Shown here: piece after piece, positions 22,670 to 33,408 of the stretch
How the letters are laid out: each line of letters begins with the position of its first letter
Position numbering within the stretch: the stretch's first letter is position 1
Source of the DNA: Petrolisthes cinctipes
Taxonomy: Eukaryota > Arthropoda > Malacostraca > Decapoda > Porcellanidae
Length of the DNA stretch: 64,000 bases
Assembly: GCA_033782935.1 (NCBI GenBank)
Contig: JAWQEG010000504.1
Span: 315,001 to 379,000 of the forward strand
Direction of reading: 5' to 3'
The notes under the pieces: generated by a model
The model's database searches: none
What the model saw: only the letters and a program-made list of their open reading frames with translations
Told to the model about the DNA's origin: nothing
Position numbers and translations under genes: made by a program

Positions 22670-24186
22670 TGCTTTACATCTCTCCTGATACATGAAAATC
22701 CTTGCAGCAGGAATTATTTAACATCAAATGTGACCTAACCATCAAGATGCTATTTAAAAGTTTGTACCCTATTTTGTTTCTTACTTTTGTCTTAACTAAG
22801 GTAGCCTGACTAAACACTCTTTCAACAAAGGCATTTGATATTGGTAAACATAATTTAGTCAAGACCAAAGCTGATAAAGTTCTAAAGCAATAAACTCCTG
22901 CTGCATTCTTGAAATTATGGACATAGCACCAAAAGTTTACTTGGTCTGTAAGGTCAATCTCAGTCCCTACATTTGCCCAATCACATATCCTGATATTTAT
23001 ATATTGATTTTCTAACACATTTCAATCCACATTAGTAGTGTTAAATTCTGCCAGGTTCAGATAATGAAATTTTACATAATTATTTACTCTGCGAGAGAAG
23101 AATATCTGGATGAAAAGCTTGCAATGTACAAAAAAACTTGAATTTATCTGGCAGCCTTTTGGATACTTTATCAACTGCAGTCCTAAAAAACTTCAGACAT
23201 CGATATTTTATGTCCATTATTTTTTCCTTTGATAAATTTATTTCTGATAGTTCCTGGTAGAATTTAGCTCCAAAGAGAATGTCTGTTATTGGTTTGAGAT
23301 GTGTGTCTTCAACCTTTCCATACATCCTTACAAATTCATCCTTACAGATTCTACTTCTTAAAGAAATGTAAAATGCATTTAAGTCCCTGAATAATTTACA
23401 CTGATCAGCATTTGTATGTTGAAAGGCAGCATTAATTTGCTCAAATTCATTTATGAGTGGAGAGGCAAATAGTAAATACACATAATTTAACCAATCATTT
23501 AACATATCAAGCAATGTTTTGCAACTGTAGTTTTTGGTATATCTAATGGACCTGAAATAAGCTATGAGTTCATGCCACTGTGTGATAACTGAATAAATTA
23601 CTTTCCCAGTCACTAACCATCTTGTCTCTGATGGACTGAGACACCTAGAGGTATGCAAATCTGGTATGTTAGCATTTATTACATGAAACAGTCTCTCCTA
23701 TTCACTTCTCCTTTCACAACTAAACTTAAACCACTTTGCAATTTCACTAAGCAAAAATGTTAGATTTGAAGGCAATTCACCAAAAGCATACTTTCCACTC
23801 AGACTTAAACTGTGGCAAATGCATTTGACCAAAATACAATGGGGAGAATGTTTTCTTATCTTGGTATATACAGAGTTATGAATTCCACAAAGATTGGATG
23901 CACCATCAGTACCATAGCCCAATAATATTACTTAGTGGGACACTGTTCATCAAAGTAGGACTTTTTGTCTGAAAATAGGGCTAATGCTGTACATGGGAAC
24001 TGGAAGTAAAGTCAAGAAGTTTTTTACAATGGATGTAGTCTCCTCTTTAAAATATCTTATACACATACATAAGTGCTTGGAAACTGATATGTCCGTTGCC
24101 TCATCAATGATAAGAGAAAATGGCCTGTGTTGTATGTCTTTGATAATGGAGTCAGGAAGATATTGAGACAGTAAGGAAGCTCTTTA
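22670..24186 (-). pseudogene. hAT-family transposase remnant
   Basis: Three separate pieces on the minus strand carry the hAT catalytic landmarks in order. IIDEATDISVSKHLC near 24110 has the first Asp. GYGTDGASNLCGIHN near 23915 has the second. LPISNAFVERVFSQ near 22850 lies in the C-terminal dimerisation region and has the Glu. Stops and frame changes near 23950, 23690 and 23050 break the reading. No terminal repeats were identified. The 5' part is cut off by LTR-like sequence at 24187. Confidence 0.8.
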
Positions 24187-24258
24187 TGCATCTACTCGGG
24201 TGAACAGACTCTAGAATACACGGTACAGTTTATTTGGTATGGGGGAAGGCCAGTCTGC

Positions 24259-24343
24259 CAGGACCCACTAAGACAGGTCAGCCGGCTGGCAGTGTGGTCG
24301 CGAGGCGGGAAGGACTAGTGACGTCAGCTGGCCCACTCTCTCT
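24259..24343. repeat. P element terminal inverted repeat, left
   Basis: Complementary to 27981..28065 with very few mismatches. It contains GTGACGTCAGCTGGCCCACT. Confidence 0.9.
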
Positions 24344-24529
24344 CTCTCTCTCTCCAATGTTTTATATGTCTTAGATTAACAAACCGTATACTTATCATAT
24401 TGGTAGTGTCTTTACTTTTGAAAGAGGGATATATATATATTTCATTACATTAAAAACTATTTAATAAAAGCATTTTATATCAACTATGTACAGGTAAACC
24501 AACAGTTTTCTTTTTAGCATTTTTCATTC

Positions 24530-27500
24530 TTACTTTAATATTTTGTCATATTTTCTATTTTCACTTCTGCAGGCTTTGGTAGTTTTCCTTTTTATCCTAA
24601 TATCAATATTCATCTTTCTCATTTTAAAGAACACTGATATTTTGGCAAAGAAAGTAATTACATCTTTGGGCAAATCAACTCTTACACTTTCAATTTCTGA
24701 CACAATTCGCTTGAAGCATTCCTTTCCCTCCTTCAGACTGTCTCCGTGTATAGTTTGAAATATTTCCCTCATTGTGGTCAGTTGACTGTAAAATGACTCT
24801 GAGGGAACGTACAGTTCACCTCTATTAATCTCCTCAATCCAAGTCTTGTCCTTGCTTGTGGTGTGACTAGCTTTTTGCCCTAAATCTGGATATTTCATAC
24901 AGAACTTTCTTACAATATAACCACCAATATACCTAAGTGACTCACTTTCAATAACAGCATCAATAGACTTGCCGCCATGTTCAGCATCATCATTCTCCTT
25001 GTTCTCATCATACTCTGTCTCGCACCCTACATCTAAGTCTGTGAAACACTTGCTAGTGATATAAAGTTCTATGGCTAGATCTCTTTCACAGAACTTCTTA
25101 TCGTTTCCAGGAGTTTGCTTTAACCCATCGCTCGTGGACAGACAATCAACATCATCAGTATTTGTATTAGCTTTTTTAGACAGTAGTGCAACATCTTTAC
25201 CTAGCAGTAATTTCTTTATGCTGAATTTTACATTGAGAGCATTAGGGTGCTCGTAGGGTCCGTGCATTTGCCTTATGCAGCCAAATAAGTGTTCTAAACC
25301 ATCCTGATTTAATTTCCTAGTCAGAATGTATTCAACATGGAAAGACTTTTCAAGCATTTTGTGCAAACCAATTAGTGAATGGCAAGATAATATTACACCT
25401 TTCTGAAACATGTATAGTTCTTTACGCTGTGGATTTTTCACTCTCATTGTTGACATTAGGTCAGTCATTCTTTGCAAAACATTGATCTGGTCATACAGAT
25501 TAGTTCCAAATGCATTACGTGATTGTTTGTCGCCAAACATATGGGAAGAATTCATTACATCAAACCATTCGTCCACCAGGGTGATGAAATCAGCAGTTTC
25601 CTTCCAGTATCTACTTGCCAGCAGTCCCTTTTCTCCAAGGTATCTAATTGATTTAGAACATGTACTTGACAAAAGTTGGGTTGCATATTTGACTCGTTGT
25701 CTCTGATTGTTTGATACCTCCAAATGCATGTCACTTAATTTATATGCCAAGCCATATTCCGTCTTTGTTGCTTTTAGCATTTCCCTAATACAAGAACTCG
25801 ATATGAAACTCTGATCCTTCAGATAAAATCCAGAATCAACAAAGTTATTCCTTATCAGTTTGATTAAATGTGGGACATCAGCAAAAACGTATATCTCCCG
25901 ATCAGCCACAGGGTTCTTAAATGAAATTTTCTTTGTTTCCACAGGAGCAATCCCTAATTGCTTCCACATCTTCACATTACCTGGGCCTAAATCATGAACT
26001 ACAGCTACAACAGGGTAACCTGCATGTTCCACCTCTTCTATTAAAGTCATTAAGATTCCATACATATCTCCAACATCAAAATCATAGAAAATTGGTTGCT
26101 TCCACTTTCCCACCAGTCCACTAAGCATCACAACCTGTACCTTATCATGGGGTTTATAAAGGGTATCTTTGCCTTTATCATAACACCACTCACTGCTTAT
26201 AGACATTTCGTCTAATGATATAACAGCTAACCTTTCAAGCTGAGTGAAACTATCAGAGTTCATCATCATAATGGACAAAACAGAATTCAGTATGCCAGGT
26301 TCACATGAAAAATTCTTTGCTCGGTCATTTAGGGTAGTTTTACAAGGCAATGGAAATCCCCTTTTTTTTCTCAGATACTCATAACACTTGGGACTAAAGC
26401 TTCTTAGAGTAAAAGCTGCTGATACATCTTCATCTGGCCAGCGCTTTATCTTCTTTTTGTTTAATAGAGCATCGAGTTGTGTCTTACTGAAAACAGGAGT
26501 TAGGAGGTTCTCAAGTTCAGAATAGGAATACATTTGACTACGATTTGTCAAAAGATCATTAACTTTTGACTTTAATTCTTGATTCTCTTTTTTTAGTATT
26601 TCATTTTCCTCCTCTAAATAGTTAATTTTCAGCTGCTGCTCTTCACTAAGAGGACTGATGGTCTTATCAGTTTCACTAGGTTGATTTGACACACTTTCAT
26701 CACAAGACTGCACATCATCTTTCTCAATGACACTGCATTTATTACTGCTACCAGATATCCCAGAACCAGTGTTGGACATCATATCTTCTATGGTTCTCTT
26801 AATTCCACGGTTCTTGGCCCTTTGCAGTCTCTCAGTCGATCCGGCAGCTTCATCAGTAGTGCCTAAGATTTATACAGAAAAAAAAAATGAAACTGTACAA
26901 CGCCAATTGCACACAGTGTACAACTTAATATTCTCCTACTCATAACCTTGTGACTTATCCTCACATCTATTCCTGTGTTGAGGCCTGCCCACACATCTTT
27001 AAGCACTGTTAAAAAGTGCCGACTCTTAAAACACTATAAATGCAGATGATGAAGATGGGAAGGCAGCTGTATGGTCTTACAACACTAAGGTGTGGTGGTC
27101 AAGTACCCTTGGGGTGAGGTGAGGTGAGGTGTGTTGTGTTTTGCAACTCCCACAACCCGCCAGCCTTCACACACACACACACACACATTCATTTACCCAT
27201 ACACACACTCAACAAACATGTAATATTTACCTTGAAGCAAAAGGAGAGGTGGAATTGCATCATTTTTTACACTCTACATTCGCATGCCATTCATTTATTA
27301 ATACACACACTCAACAAACATATAATAATTACCTTGGCAAAAGAGAGATGGAATTGCATCGTTCTTTACACTCTACACTCGCATGTCACATACACCTTCA
27401 TATATCACTAATTTACACACACACACATTTATCCATACACGCACTCAACAAACATATACCTTGAAGCAAAAGGAGAGATGAAATTTCATCATTTTTACAC

Positions 27501-27901
27501 TCTACACTCTCATAGCATACACACCTTCACATACCACTAATTTACACACAAACACACACACACACACTCATTCATTCATTTATCCATACACACGCTCAGC
27601 AAACATTATAATAATTACCTTGAGGCAAAAGGAGAGATGGAATTGCATCGTTCTTTAATGTTCTTTGTTTAGTGGGAGTAGCAATTCCAAGGAGTCGAGA
27701 TTTCATATCATCTTCGTAGTCGCAATCGGCAAAATGCACTGAACATACTCTTGCATTGTCAGCATTAACATTATCACTGCGACAACAAGAATGAATCCAT
27801 CTCTGCCTGATTTCTTTTTCCTTCGGAAAACGAAAATAGCGTACTCCTGCTGTTTTCTTCTGTGTGTTATAACATCCATATACGGCACAATTGCCTGGCA
27901 T
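24530..27901 (-). CDS. THAP-type P element transposase (two exons)
   Basis: Exon 1 is 27901..27619 and exon 2 is 26862..24530. The donor CTCAAG|GTAATT and acceptor AAATCTTAG|GC join in phase to give about 871 residues. The N-terminus is a THAP zinc finger (MPGNCAVYGC, then CRSD and CSVHF: the C2CH pattern). A Glu/Lys-rich coiled coil follows (residues ~150-190), then an RNase H-like catalytic core. Candidate acidic residues are in SLDEMSI, VVHDLGPGN and DGLEHLFGCIR. Length and order match P transposases and vertebrate THAP9. An upstream in-frame ATG at 27967 would add 22 residues; the start at 27901 is preferred because THAP domains begin at such a Met-Pro. The enzyme should excise and insert the element through its TIRs. 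Confidence 0.9.
27150..27618 (-). repeat. Tandem copies of THAP exon end plus donor
   Basis: Three copies downstream of the true donor (27617-27618) repeat the exon end (ATGCAATTCCATCTCTC, CTTTTGCC) and an AAG|GTA-type donor, at 27458-27459, 27331-27332 and 27239-27240. They are separated by (CA)n tracts and TCATTTATCCATACACAC. The array lies in the first intron of the P transposase gene. Confidence 0.8.
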
Positions 27902-27980
27902 ATCTCCAGCAATGAACAGTTTAGGAGGTGTAAACACAACGCTGATCTGGGTCAGACTGGGATTCATGGCTGGGAGAAGT

Positions 27981-28065
27981 GATCAGAGTGGGCCAGCTGA
28001 CGTCACTAGTCCTTCCCGCCTCGCGACCACACTGCCAGCCGGCTGACCTGTCTTAGTGGGTCCTG
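27981..28065. repeat. P element terminal inverted repeat, right
   Basis: Complement of 24259..24343. It ends GGGTCCTG and is followed by AGTCTGCC. Confidence 0.9.
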
Positions 28066-28554
28066 AGTCTGCCGATGATGTGTCGTGGAGAGTCGGTAGT
28101 TGCAGTGTTGTCGCTTGTGTAGTAGTGTAGGGCAGGGGGACAGTGTGTGGACGTAGTGAGAACACGTGGACTGCAGGTGTGTGATGATGGCAGGTACGGT
28201 TGGTCCTTCCTCCTTAGTAGCTCGCTGGATAGTCTCTCACAAGCGCCGCTCCGCTCTTTTATATCTTTGCTCTAGGTTCCCGTATGTAGCATCATTCACG
28301 TGATCACGAGGTAGACTGACTTCATACTGCTGTCCCTCCTTTTTATCGCCCTCTTATTCCTCGTAGTACAGGGTCATCCAGGCCTAGAGCAGTTTCCTTG
28401 CTTCCTCTTTAATTCTTCATTCTGCACTGACGGAGGTCAGCACAATATCGGCCATGACACTCCGTTTTCACTGTGAAGTATGGGAAGGATGGAAAGGGCC
28501 TGGGGCAAGTACGGCTGGCAATATGTCTGAGCCCATCACCAGTCTTCTCAAACA

Positions 28555-28999
28555 GTGATACATGACTCCTTTGCACCTGTTAAAAATATTGTCATTATTA
28601 GATTTAAAGAAAAATAGTTTTTCTCCTCAGAAAGCTCGCGGAAAATTGATAAATAGCTACTTTGCAATAACGGACCCTGAGTATGGGTGTTATATAGTAG
28701 GTATAAAAGGGAAGGTGTGTATGGAAGTACGCATGAATGCAGATAAGTAACTAGATAAGCAAGCAAGTACCGTATATATTAATATGTAATCAGATATGTA
28801 TGTAGGTATATAATTACTTATGAAGGAGAAATGCAAGAATAAATGTAGGTATATAATTGGTTAATATATACTAGAGGAATTACAGTAAGTTGATACATTT
28901 GTAAGCAGATACTTTATGAAGTAGGGAAATTGGTTTGTAGGTATTAAAATAGATATATAAATATTTCTAAATGTATGCAGCAGAATGGATGTTGGTACG
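28555..28999. other. AT-rich intergenic or intronic DNA, no gene seen
   Basis: A short open stretch (28562..28750, plus strand) has no recognisable features. TATATAAT-like motifs recur. Confidence 0.4.
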
Positions 29000-29236
29000 T
29001 ACAGTCGCAAACAATAATAATCATCCACATATAGTTAACTCAGACAAATTGCTATCTAAAGTTTTCACGTTTTCTTACTATGTAGTTGTTTTGAATAGTC
29101 AGTAATTGCTCTTAATGAGATAGAAGATGGTAATTAACCTATTTATTAGAAAGTTTTTCAGCTTAGAAACAACGAAGCTGTCAAACGTTTACATGAGTCA
29201 CCCCAATGTGGATGATTATTATTATCCGTGACTGTA
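29000..29236. mobile_element. TA-flanked MITE
   Basis: The ends are TACAGTCGCAAACAATAATA and TATTATTATCCGTGACTGTA, with arms of about 32 bases including ATCATCCACAT. It is non-coding and abuts the next MITE. Confidence 0.85.
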
Positions 29237-29405
29237 CACTTGCAATCCAAAATTTGTATCCAGGTCTTGTTGAAGCTTCGAATCATTTGACATACCAGTG
29301 AACCAATTATAACGCTTATCCTGTTTCATAATTGCTTGTGGTCGCCTAATACTCGATCAGGCTATTCGAAGCAAGCCTGGATACATATTTTGGATTGCGA
29401 GTGTA
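29235..29405. mobile_element. TA-flanked MITE, same family as 1957..2200
   Basis: The ends are TACACTTGCAATCCAAAAT and ATTTTGGATTGCGAGTGTA. It is 171 bp. It shares the TA at 29235-29236 with the element on its left. Confidence 0.85.
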
Positions 29406-30774
29406 CATAAGTACTGTACATTTAAGTTAGCTTTAAGTAAAGTATGTAGGTTTTGGTGCATGTACAGTACTGAAAATATATAAAAGTAGGTGATTATGCG
29501 TAAGTATGTCTAACCTTTTGAAAAAAAAAAAAAAAAAAAAAAATATTAGACTTGAAACTTTCTGTGTGTAATCAAGATATCAATACTGACATTACCGGAA
29601 ATATGTGAATGTGGTACGTCATGACGTAATGAGGGCGTGATGATGTAATGACTTCCTGTGTCATGATTATTTGCACTAGAGACACCAAGATTTGCAGATA
29701 AATATTCTAGTTCCAAACAAAAATTCGTGTGGATTTATTTTTTTAAATTTCCCAATACAGTATACAAGGTGTCTCACGAGTTTTGACCGAAAACTTGGCA
29801 AATGTATCCTTAAGTAATTCTAAGAAAAAAATACTCTATTGATATATTGGTTTTCTAGTCTATATTAAAAGTAATTAAAACAATTAAATGTGTGCCCGTC
29901 TTGTGTTGTCAAATGGCGGTGAGCATTGGAGGGAGTGGAAGCCTAATATTGTTTCCGGACCAAAGAGGCCTTATTTATTTCATCTTAATAAGTTTTATCA
30001 TGATTGCAATATTTATGTGATGTTCTATAACGTACATTGAATCATATTTTCAATGCAGAGGGATAATACCAGGCCCCTATAAATAATATTACGAAATATG
30101 ATTAATATCTTTTGGAGGTTAGATAAACTCATCCGACATAATGCTACCTGCAAGTCTTAGCATTTCCCTACATTTCACGGATTTCTTCTGACACTCAAAG
30201 TATTTATTTTATAAAATAAAACTAAATTATAGAATGAAGGTATGTCAGTAATCTACAAACATGTGTATTTACGAGCAATTCCAATTAAAATTCTATTTTT
30301 GGCAATCTTTTAAATCCAAAATTATCTTGTTTTGTGGTACGGGCCCTTAAAGTATTTACTACCATGTATTTTTCATGACCATCATTATTTTTTCATGACT
30401 TTTTCTTTCATGATTGCAGTCATTTTCACACACAAAACATGTCAATATATAGTAATATTGTAGACAAGTTTTTAGTTCTTTAGACAAAATGTTTACTATG
30501 GTGTAGCATTTCAGAGCTCACCATTAGCCTGCATGTGGTAACGGTAAGTCGGATGTCTCAAATATGATGTGGGGAAAATTTCTAGATGTTTCTAGGCCCA
30601 TTTGGCATTTGGATGTTTTGAATGTATTTTGACCCCCCCCCCCCACCCCCCTCCCCGTAAGTTGACATTTCAGTATGTTTTTATGTCTGTATGAAAATAG
30701 GCATGGGAAAAAAGTGCTTGAATGCGTACATGCATACGATTTTACGTATTCTGGCAAACTATTTTCATATCATG
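29406..30774. other. AT-rich DNA without a recognised gene
   Basis: It contains a poly(A) run at 29521..29543, one possible transposon end at 29763 (TACAAGGTGTCTCACGAG) with no partner found, and a poly(C) stretch near 30632..30652. No exon-like frame was found. Confidence 0.4.
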
Positions 30775-30998
30775 TACAGCCACAATCAAATATCCACCGA
30801 CACTTTCCTTCCATCGTAGTCAATATCTTGGTGATAAAGAACAACACATGTATGATTTTGCAGCACCACATAATCATAACAATAATTGAGGGGGTTGAGT
30901 TGACGTAAGGTGTTGTATGATTATTATTTGATAATTATGATACTGATTTATTTGCAAGATGGGAAGAAAGTGTCGGTGGATATCTGATTGTGGCTGTA
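30775..30998. mobile_element. TA-flanked MITE
   Basis: The ends are TACAGCCACAATCAAATATC and GATATCTGATTGTGGCTGTA, with arms of about 35 bases including CACCGACACTTTC. It is 224 bp and non-coding. Confidence 0.88.
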
Positions 30999-31078
30999 CT
31001 TGCATAACTACATATTACCACTTGAAACCAACTTACACATGAACTTGCTAAAAACATTTTCACACTCTCATATAGTTT

Positions 31079-31082
31079 TTTT

Positions 31083-31143
<61 letters not shown>
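31079..31143. repeat. (CT)n microsatellite
   Basis: A poly(T) start and a pure (CT)n run are followed by CA-rich sequence to about 31250. Open Arg/Glu frames on the minus strand are repeat products. Between 31250 and 31840 I see no gene. Confidence 0.9.
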
Positions 31144-31146
<3 letters not shown>

Positions 31147-31841
31147 ACATATACACACACGCACACCAACATATAAACACACACACACACATGCCAACAC
31201 ATACCCATGAGAACACACACAGACAAGCACATACACATTATCCATCTATTATGCACACTTTCACACTTAAAATTCATATTAACACTTCACATAACAGTAC
31301 TGTCACATTTTCACAATTACTGTGTGTGTGTGTTTGTTTGTGTAATTGTGTAAAAAAAAATGGGCACATATGTGTGTGTGAAAGAGAACGATGAAAAGTG
31401 TGAAGAGGGTGAGAGCTTGTGCTGTATCAGACCTACAGTCCTGAGAGACCTTTACGGCAACTGCCAGGTGGCCCGTGTAAAATCCAAGTATACAGTTATT
31501 AATGACATAAATTACACTTAAACAGCTAAACTCTATCCCTTGTAATACGTAATTATATATAATCAATCATACATAGTGCATTCCATCTTCCAGAACAGTT
31601 CTGCTGAAAGTCCTGTTATCATCCTGATAAGTTTCTGAAAGACTATTTTCTTTTCTGGGTTGTTTGCTGTCGTTTATACATAACAGATTCGGTCCATCAC
31701 ATTATGAAAGTGGAGGACCCACCTAAATTAGAAAAACAATTCACTATGTTTTAACTCTTCCAATTTTCGTCTTAAGCAAAAGTCTCAAAAACTTCTAGTT
31801 ACCAGTAGCTTCCTTGTCCCAGACAGATCACAAGAACTTAC

Positions 31842-32170
31842 TTGTATAATGATATGGCGCGGAGCAGTCAAGGCAGAGGTGGGTATGGACCAGTCTGCAT
31901 TTTGTGTCCCGTGTGTTGCATCATATTCGCCATTACAAACAAACACAACCTTGTCATCATTAGCTTTACTATTTGTAATGTATATCCATCCGTCCCTTGC
32001 TGTTCCATGGTCTAAGAAGAAATCGTGACTGTACCACGTGTCTTCCTCTTGTGATGGTGGAATAATCTCTACATCCACCTCGACCATTTCATTGTTTCCC
32101 AATTGAATTGTGGAGTATGACAAGGAAGGGAAGGGGCCAGGTCTACGTGTCGGATGGATGGTGGTACATT
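31842..32170 (-). CDS. Orphan exon, unrecognised domain
   Basis: Minus-strand exon of 329 bp with acceptor TATCTTTCAG at 32171-32172 and donor TACAA|GTAAGT at 31840-31841. It begins with two bases of a split codon and ends in phase 0. It encodes about 109 residues: CTTIHPTRRPGPFPSLSYST, then an acidic, beta-strand-like segment with EEDTWYSHDFFLDHG, DGWIYITNS and DDKVVFVCNGEYDATHGT. I do not recognise the family. Neighbouring minus-strand exons are at 39332..39438 and, downstream, the NACHT exon, but no phase-consistent direct join was established. Confidence 0.6.
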
Positions 32171-32247
32171 CTGAAAGATAGATAATGACGTGTGTACTGC
32201 AGTAAATATAATAGATGAAATGAGTCCTGTGTAATGTTCACATGATA

Positions 32248-32250
<3 letters not shown>

Positions 32251-32343
<93 letters not shown>
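32251..32343. repeat. (TA)n microsatellite
   Basis: A pure (TA)n run of about 46 units. A (GT)n run follows at 32396..32418. Confidence 0.95.
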
Positions 32344-32345
<2 letters not shown>

Positions 32346-32756
32346 TGCTGCTCTATTTTTCTGTTCATCGGTCACTATACGAGTCATAATGAATGTGTGT
32401 GTGTGTGTGTGTGTGTGTTACGGTCATTTTGCGAAATTTGCCTTATTGCAAAATGGTTAGTCACTATGCAAAATGACCTGCATTATGACCTGATATATCT
32501 GGGCATTTGGGAGAAAGATCACGTTTTTATTTTTATAAAAATTATTATCAGTAATCTCGTTGGTCAATATGCAAAATCTTCAAACAGTAAGTAGCCAGTT
32601 GTAAAGGACAGAAATCTTTAAAAGGAAGTGAACGTAACATTTATTCAATCTTACAAAATACATTAAGCGTAAAAAAGTATATATATTACTATGTAATTAT
32701 AAAATACATAATTACGGTACCATAAAGAAAAAAGGCGAGTATAATTATGTTCAAGT

Positions 32757-32945
32757 TTTTTTTTTTTTTTTTTTATTCTATACCTCAACCTCGGGACTGT
32801 AGGCTGTCAGTAGCCCGTGACTCTTGCGAGGCCCCGAGATTATTGGGTGTGGCAGATCACCTCGAAAAATTCCCAGACGTTTTCTCATGGACTCGACCCG
32901 ATCTGACAGCTGATGCATGTGTAGTGAATCCTGCTCTAACCATTA
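32757..32945 (-). mobile_element. tRNA-derived SINE, minus-strand copy
   Basis: Read on the minus strand it starts with a tRNA-like head (TAATGGTTAGAGCA, then GGGTCGAGTCC, resembling pol III A and B boxes). The family body follows (CCCAATAATCTCGGGGCC, GACAGCCTACAGTCCCGAGG) and then a poly(A). Other copies are at 44962 and 63003. An inverted duplicate of its 5' end follows at 32949..32979. Confidence 0.75.
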
Positions 32946-33408
32946 GAGCAAGATTCACTACACATGCATCAGCTGCTACATACGCATTGTTTTTGAAACA
33001 CTTACAGTGCAGCAGCGTTTAGCGAATCTCTGACCTTGTTCCATGGAATATGCAATATCTACTTTCCAAAAACTTACTTCCCGCTCCTGTGATATACCTT
33101 CTACCGATTAGATTTCTCCACTCATTGAGTAAGTTGGTAACGAGTGTACAACTTCTTAAGTAAGCTGTGCTTTGTACCAAGCTTGTAGGTGTCATTGTCC
33201 AATGTCTTTTTTTTTTTTTTTTTTTTTTTTAATTCATTGTGCCGTAGCGTCAGTCAATAGGCAGACAACAGTACACAAGGGTAGGCGGGACTCACGAGAA
33301 CCCAATGACCACACACACACACAAGCACACACACATGCGCACACACACACATCACGAAAACATAACAGAATGAAGCACAAGTATACAGACAAATATTTAC
33401 ATCATGAC

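Larger units (their letters stand above)
24260..28065 (-). mobile_element. P element, apparently complete
   Basis: Terminal inverted repeats of about 85 bp bound this DNA transposon: left from CAGGACCCACTAAGACAGG at 24259, right ending CTGTCTTAGTGGGTCCTG at 28065. AGTCTGC(C) flanks both ends (24252..24259 and 28066..28073), matching the 8-bp target duplication expected of P elements. Inside is one two-exon THAP-type transposase gene on the minus strand. I found no disabling change in its reading frame. It sits in an LTR-like fragment, which itself abuts a decayed hAT element. Confidence 0.9.
24187..28554 (-). mobile_element. LTR-like fragment split by the P element
   Basis: The left part (24187..24259) read in reverse contains AATAAACTGTACCGTG and TTCTAGAGTCTGTTCA, clearly related to the 3' end of the LTRs at 13.5 and 42.4 kb. 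The right part (28066..about 28554) read in reverse contains a TATA-like GATATAAAAGAGCGG near 28255. Together they look like one LTR interrupted by the P element. The outer right boundary is uncertain. Confidence 0.5.

Noticed and set aside
29760..29800. Mariner-like end TACAAGGTGTCTCACGAG.
   Set aside because: No matching inverted end was found downstream, so no element is called. The same holds for ACAGGGTGATTCAAAACT at 40321.
32242..32368. Ile/Tyr repeat proteins on both strands.
   Set aside because: Direct translation of (TA)n.
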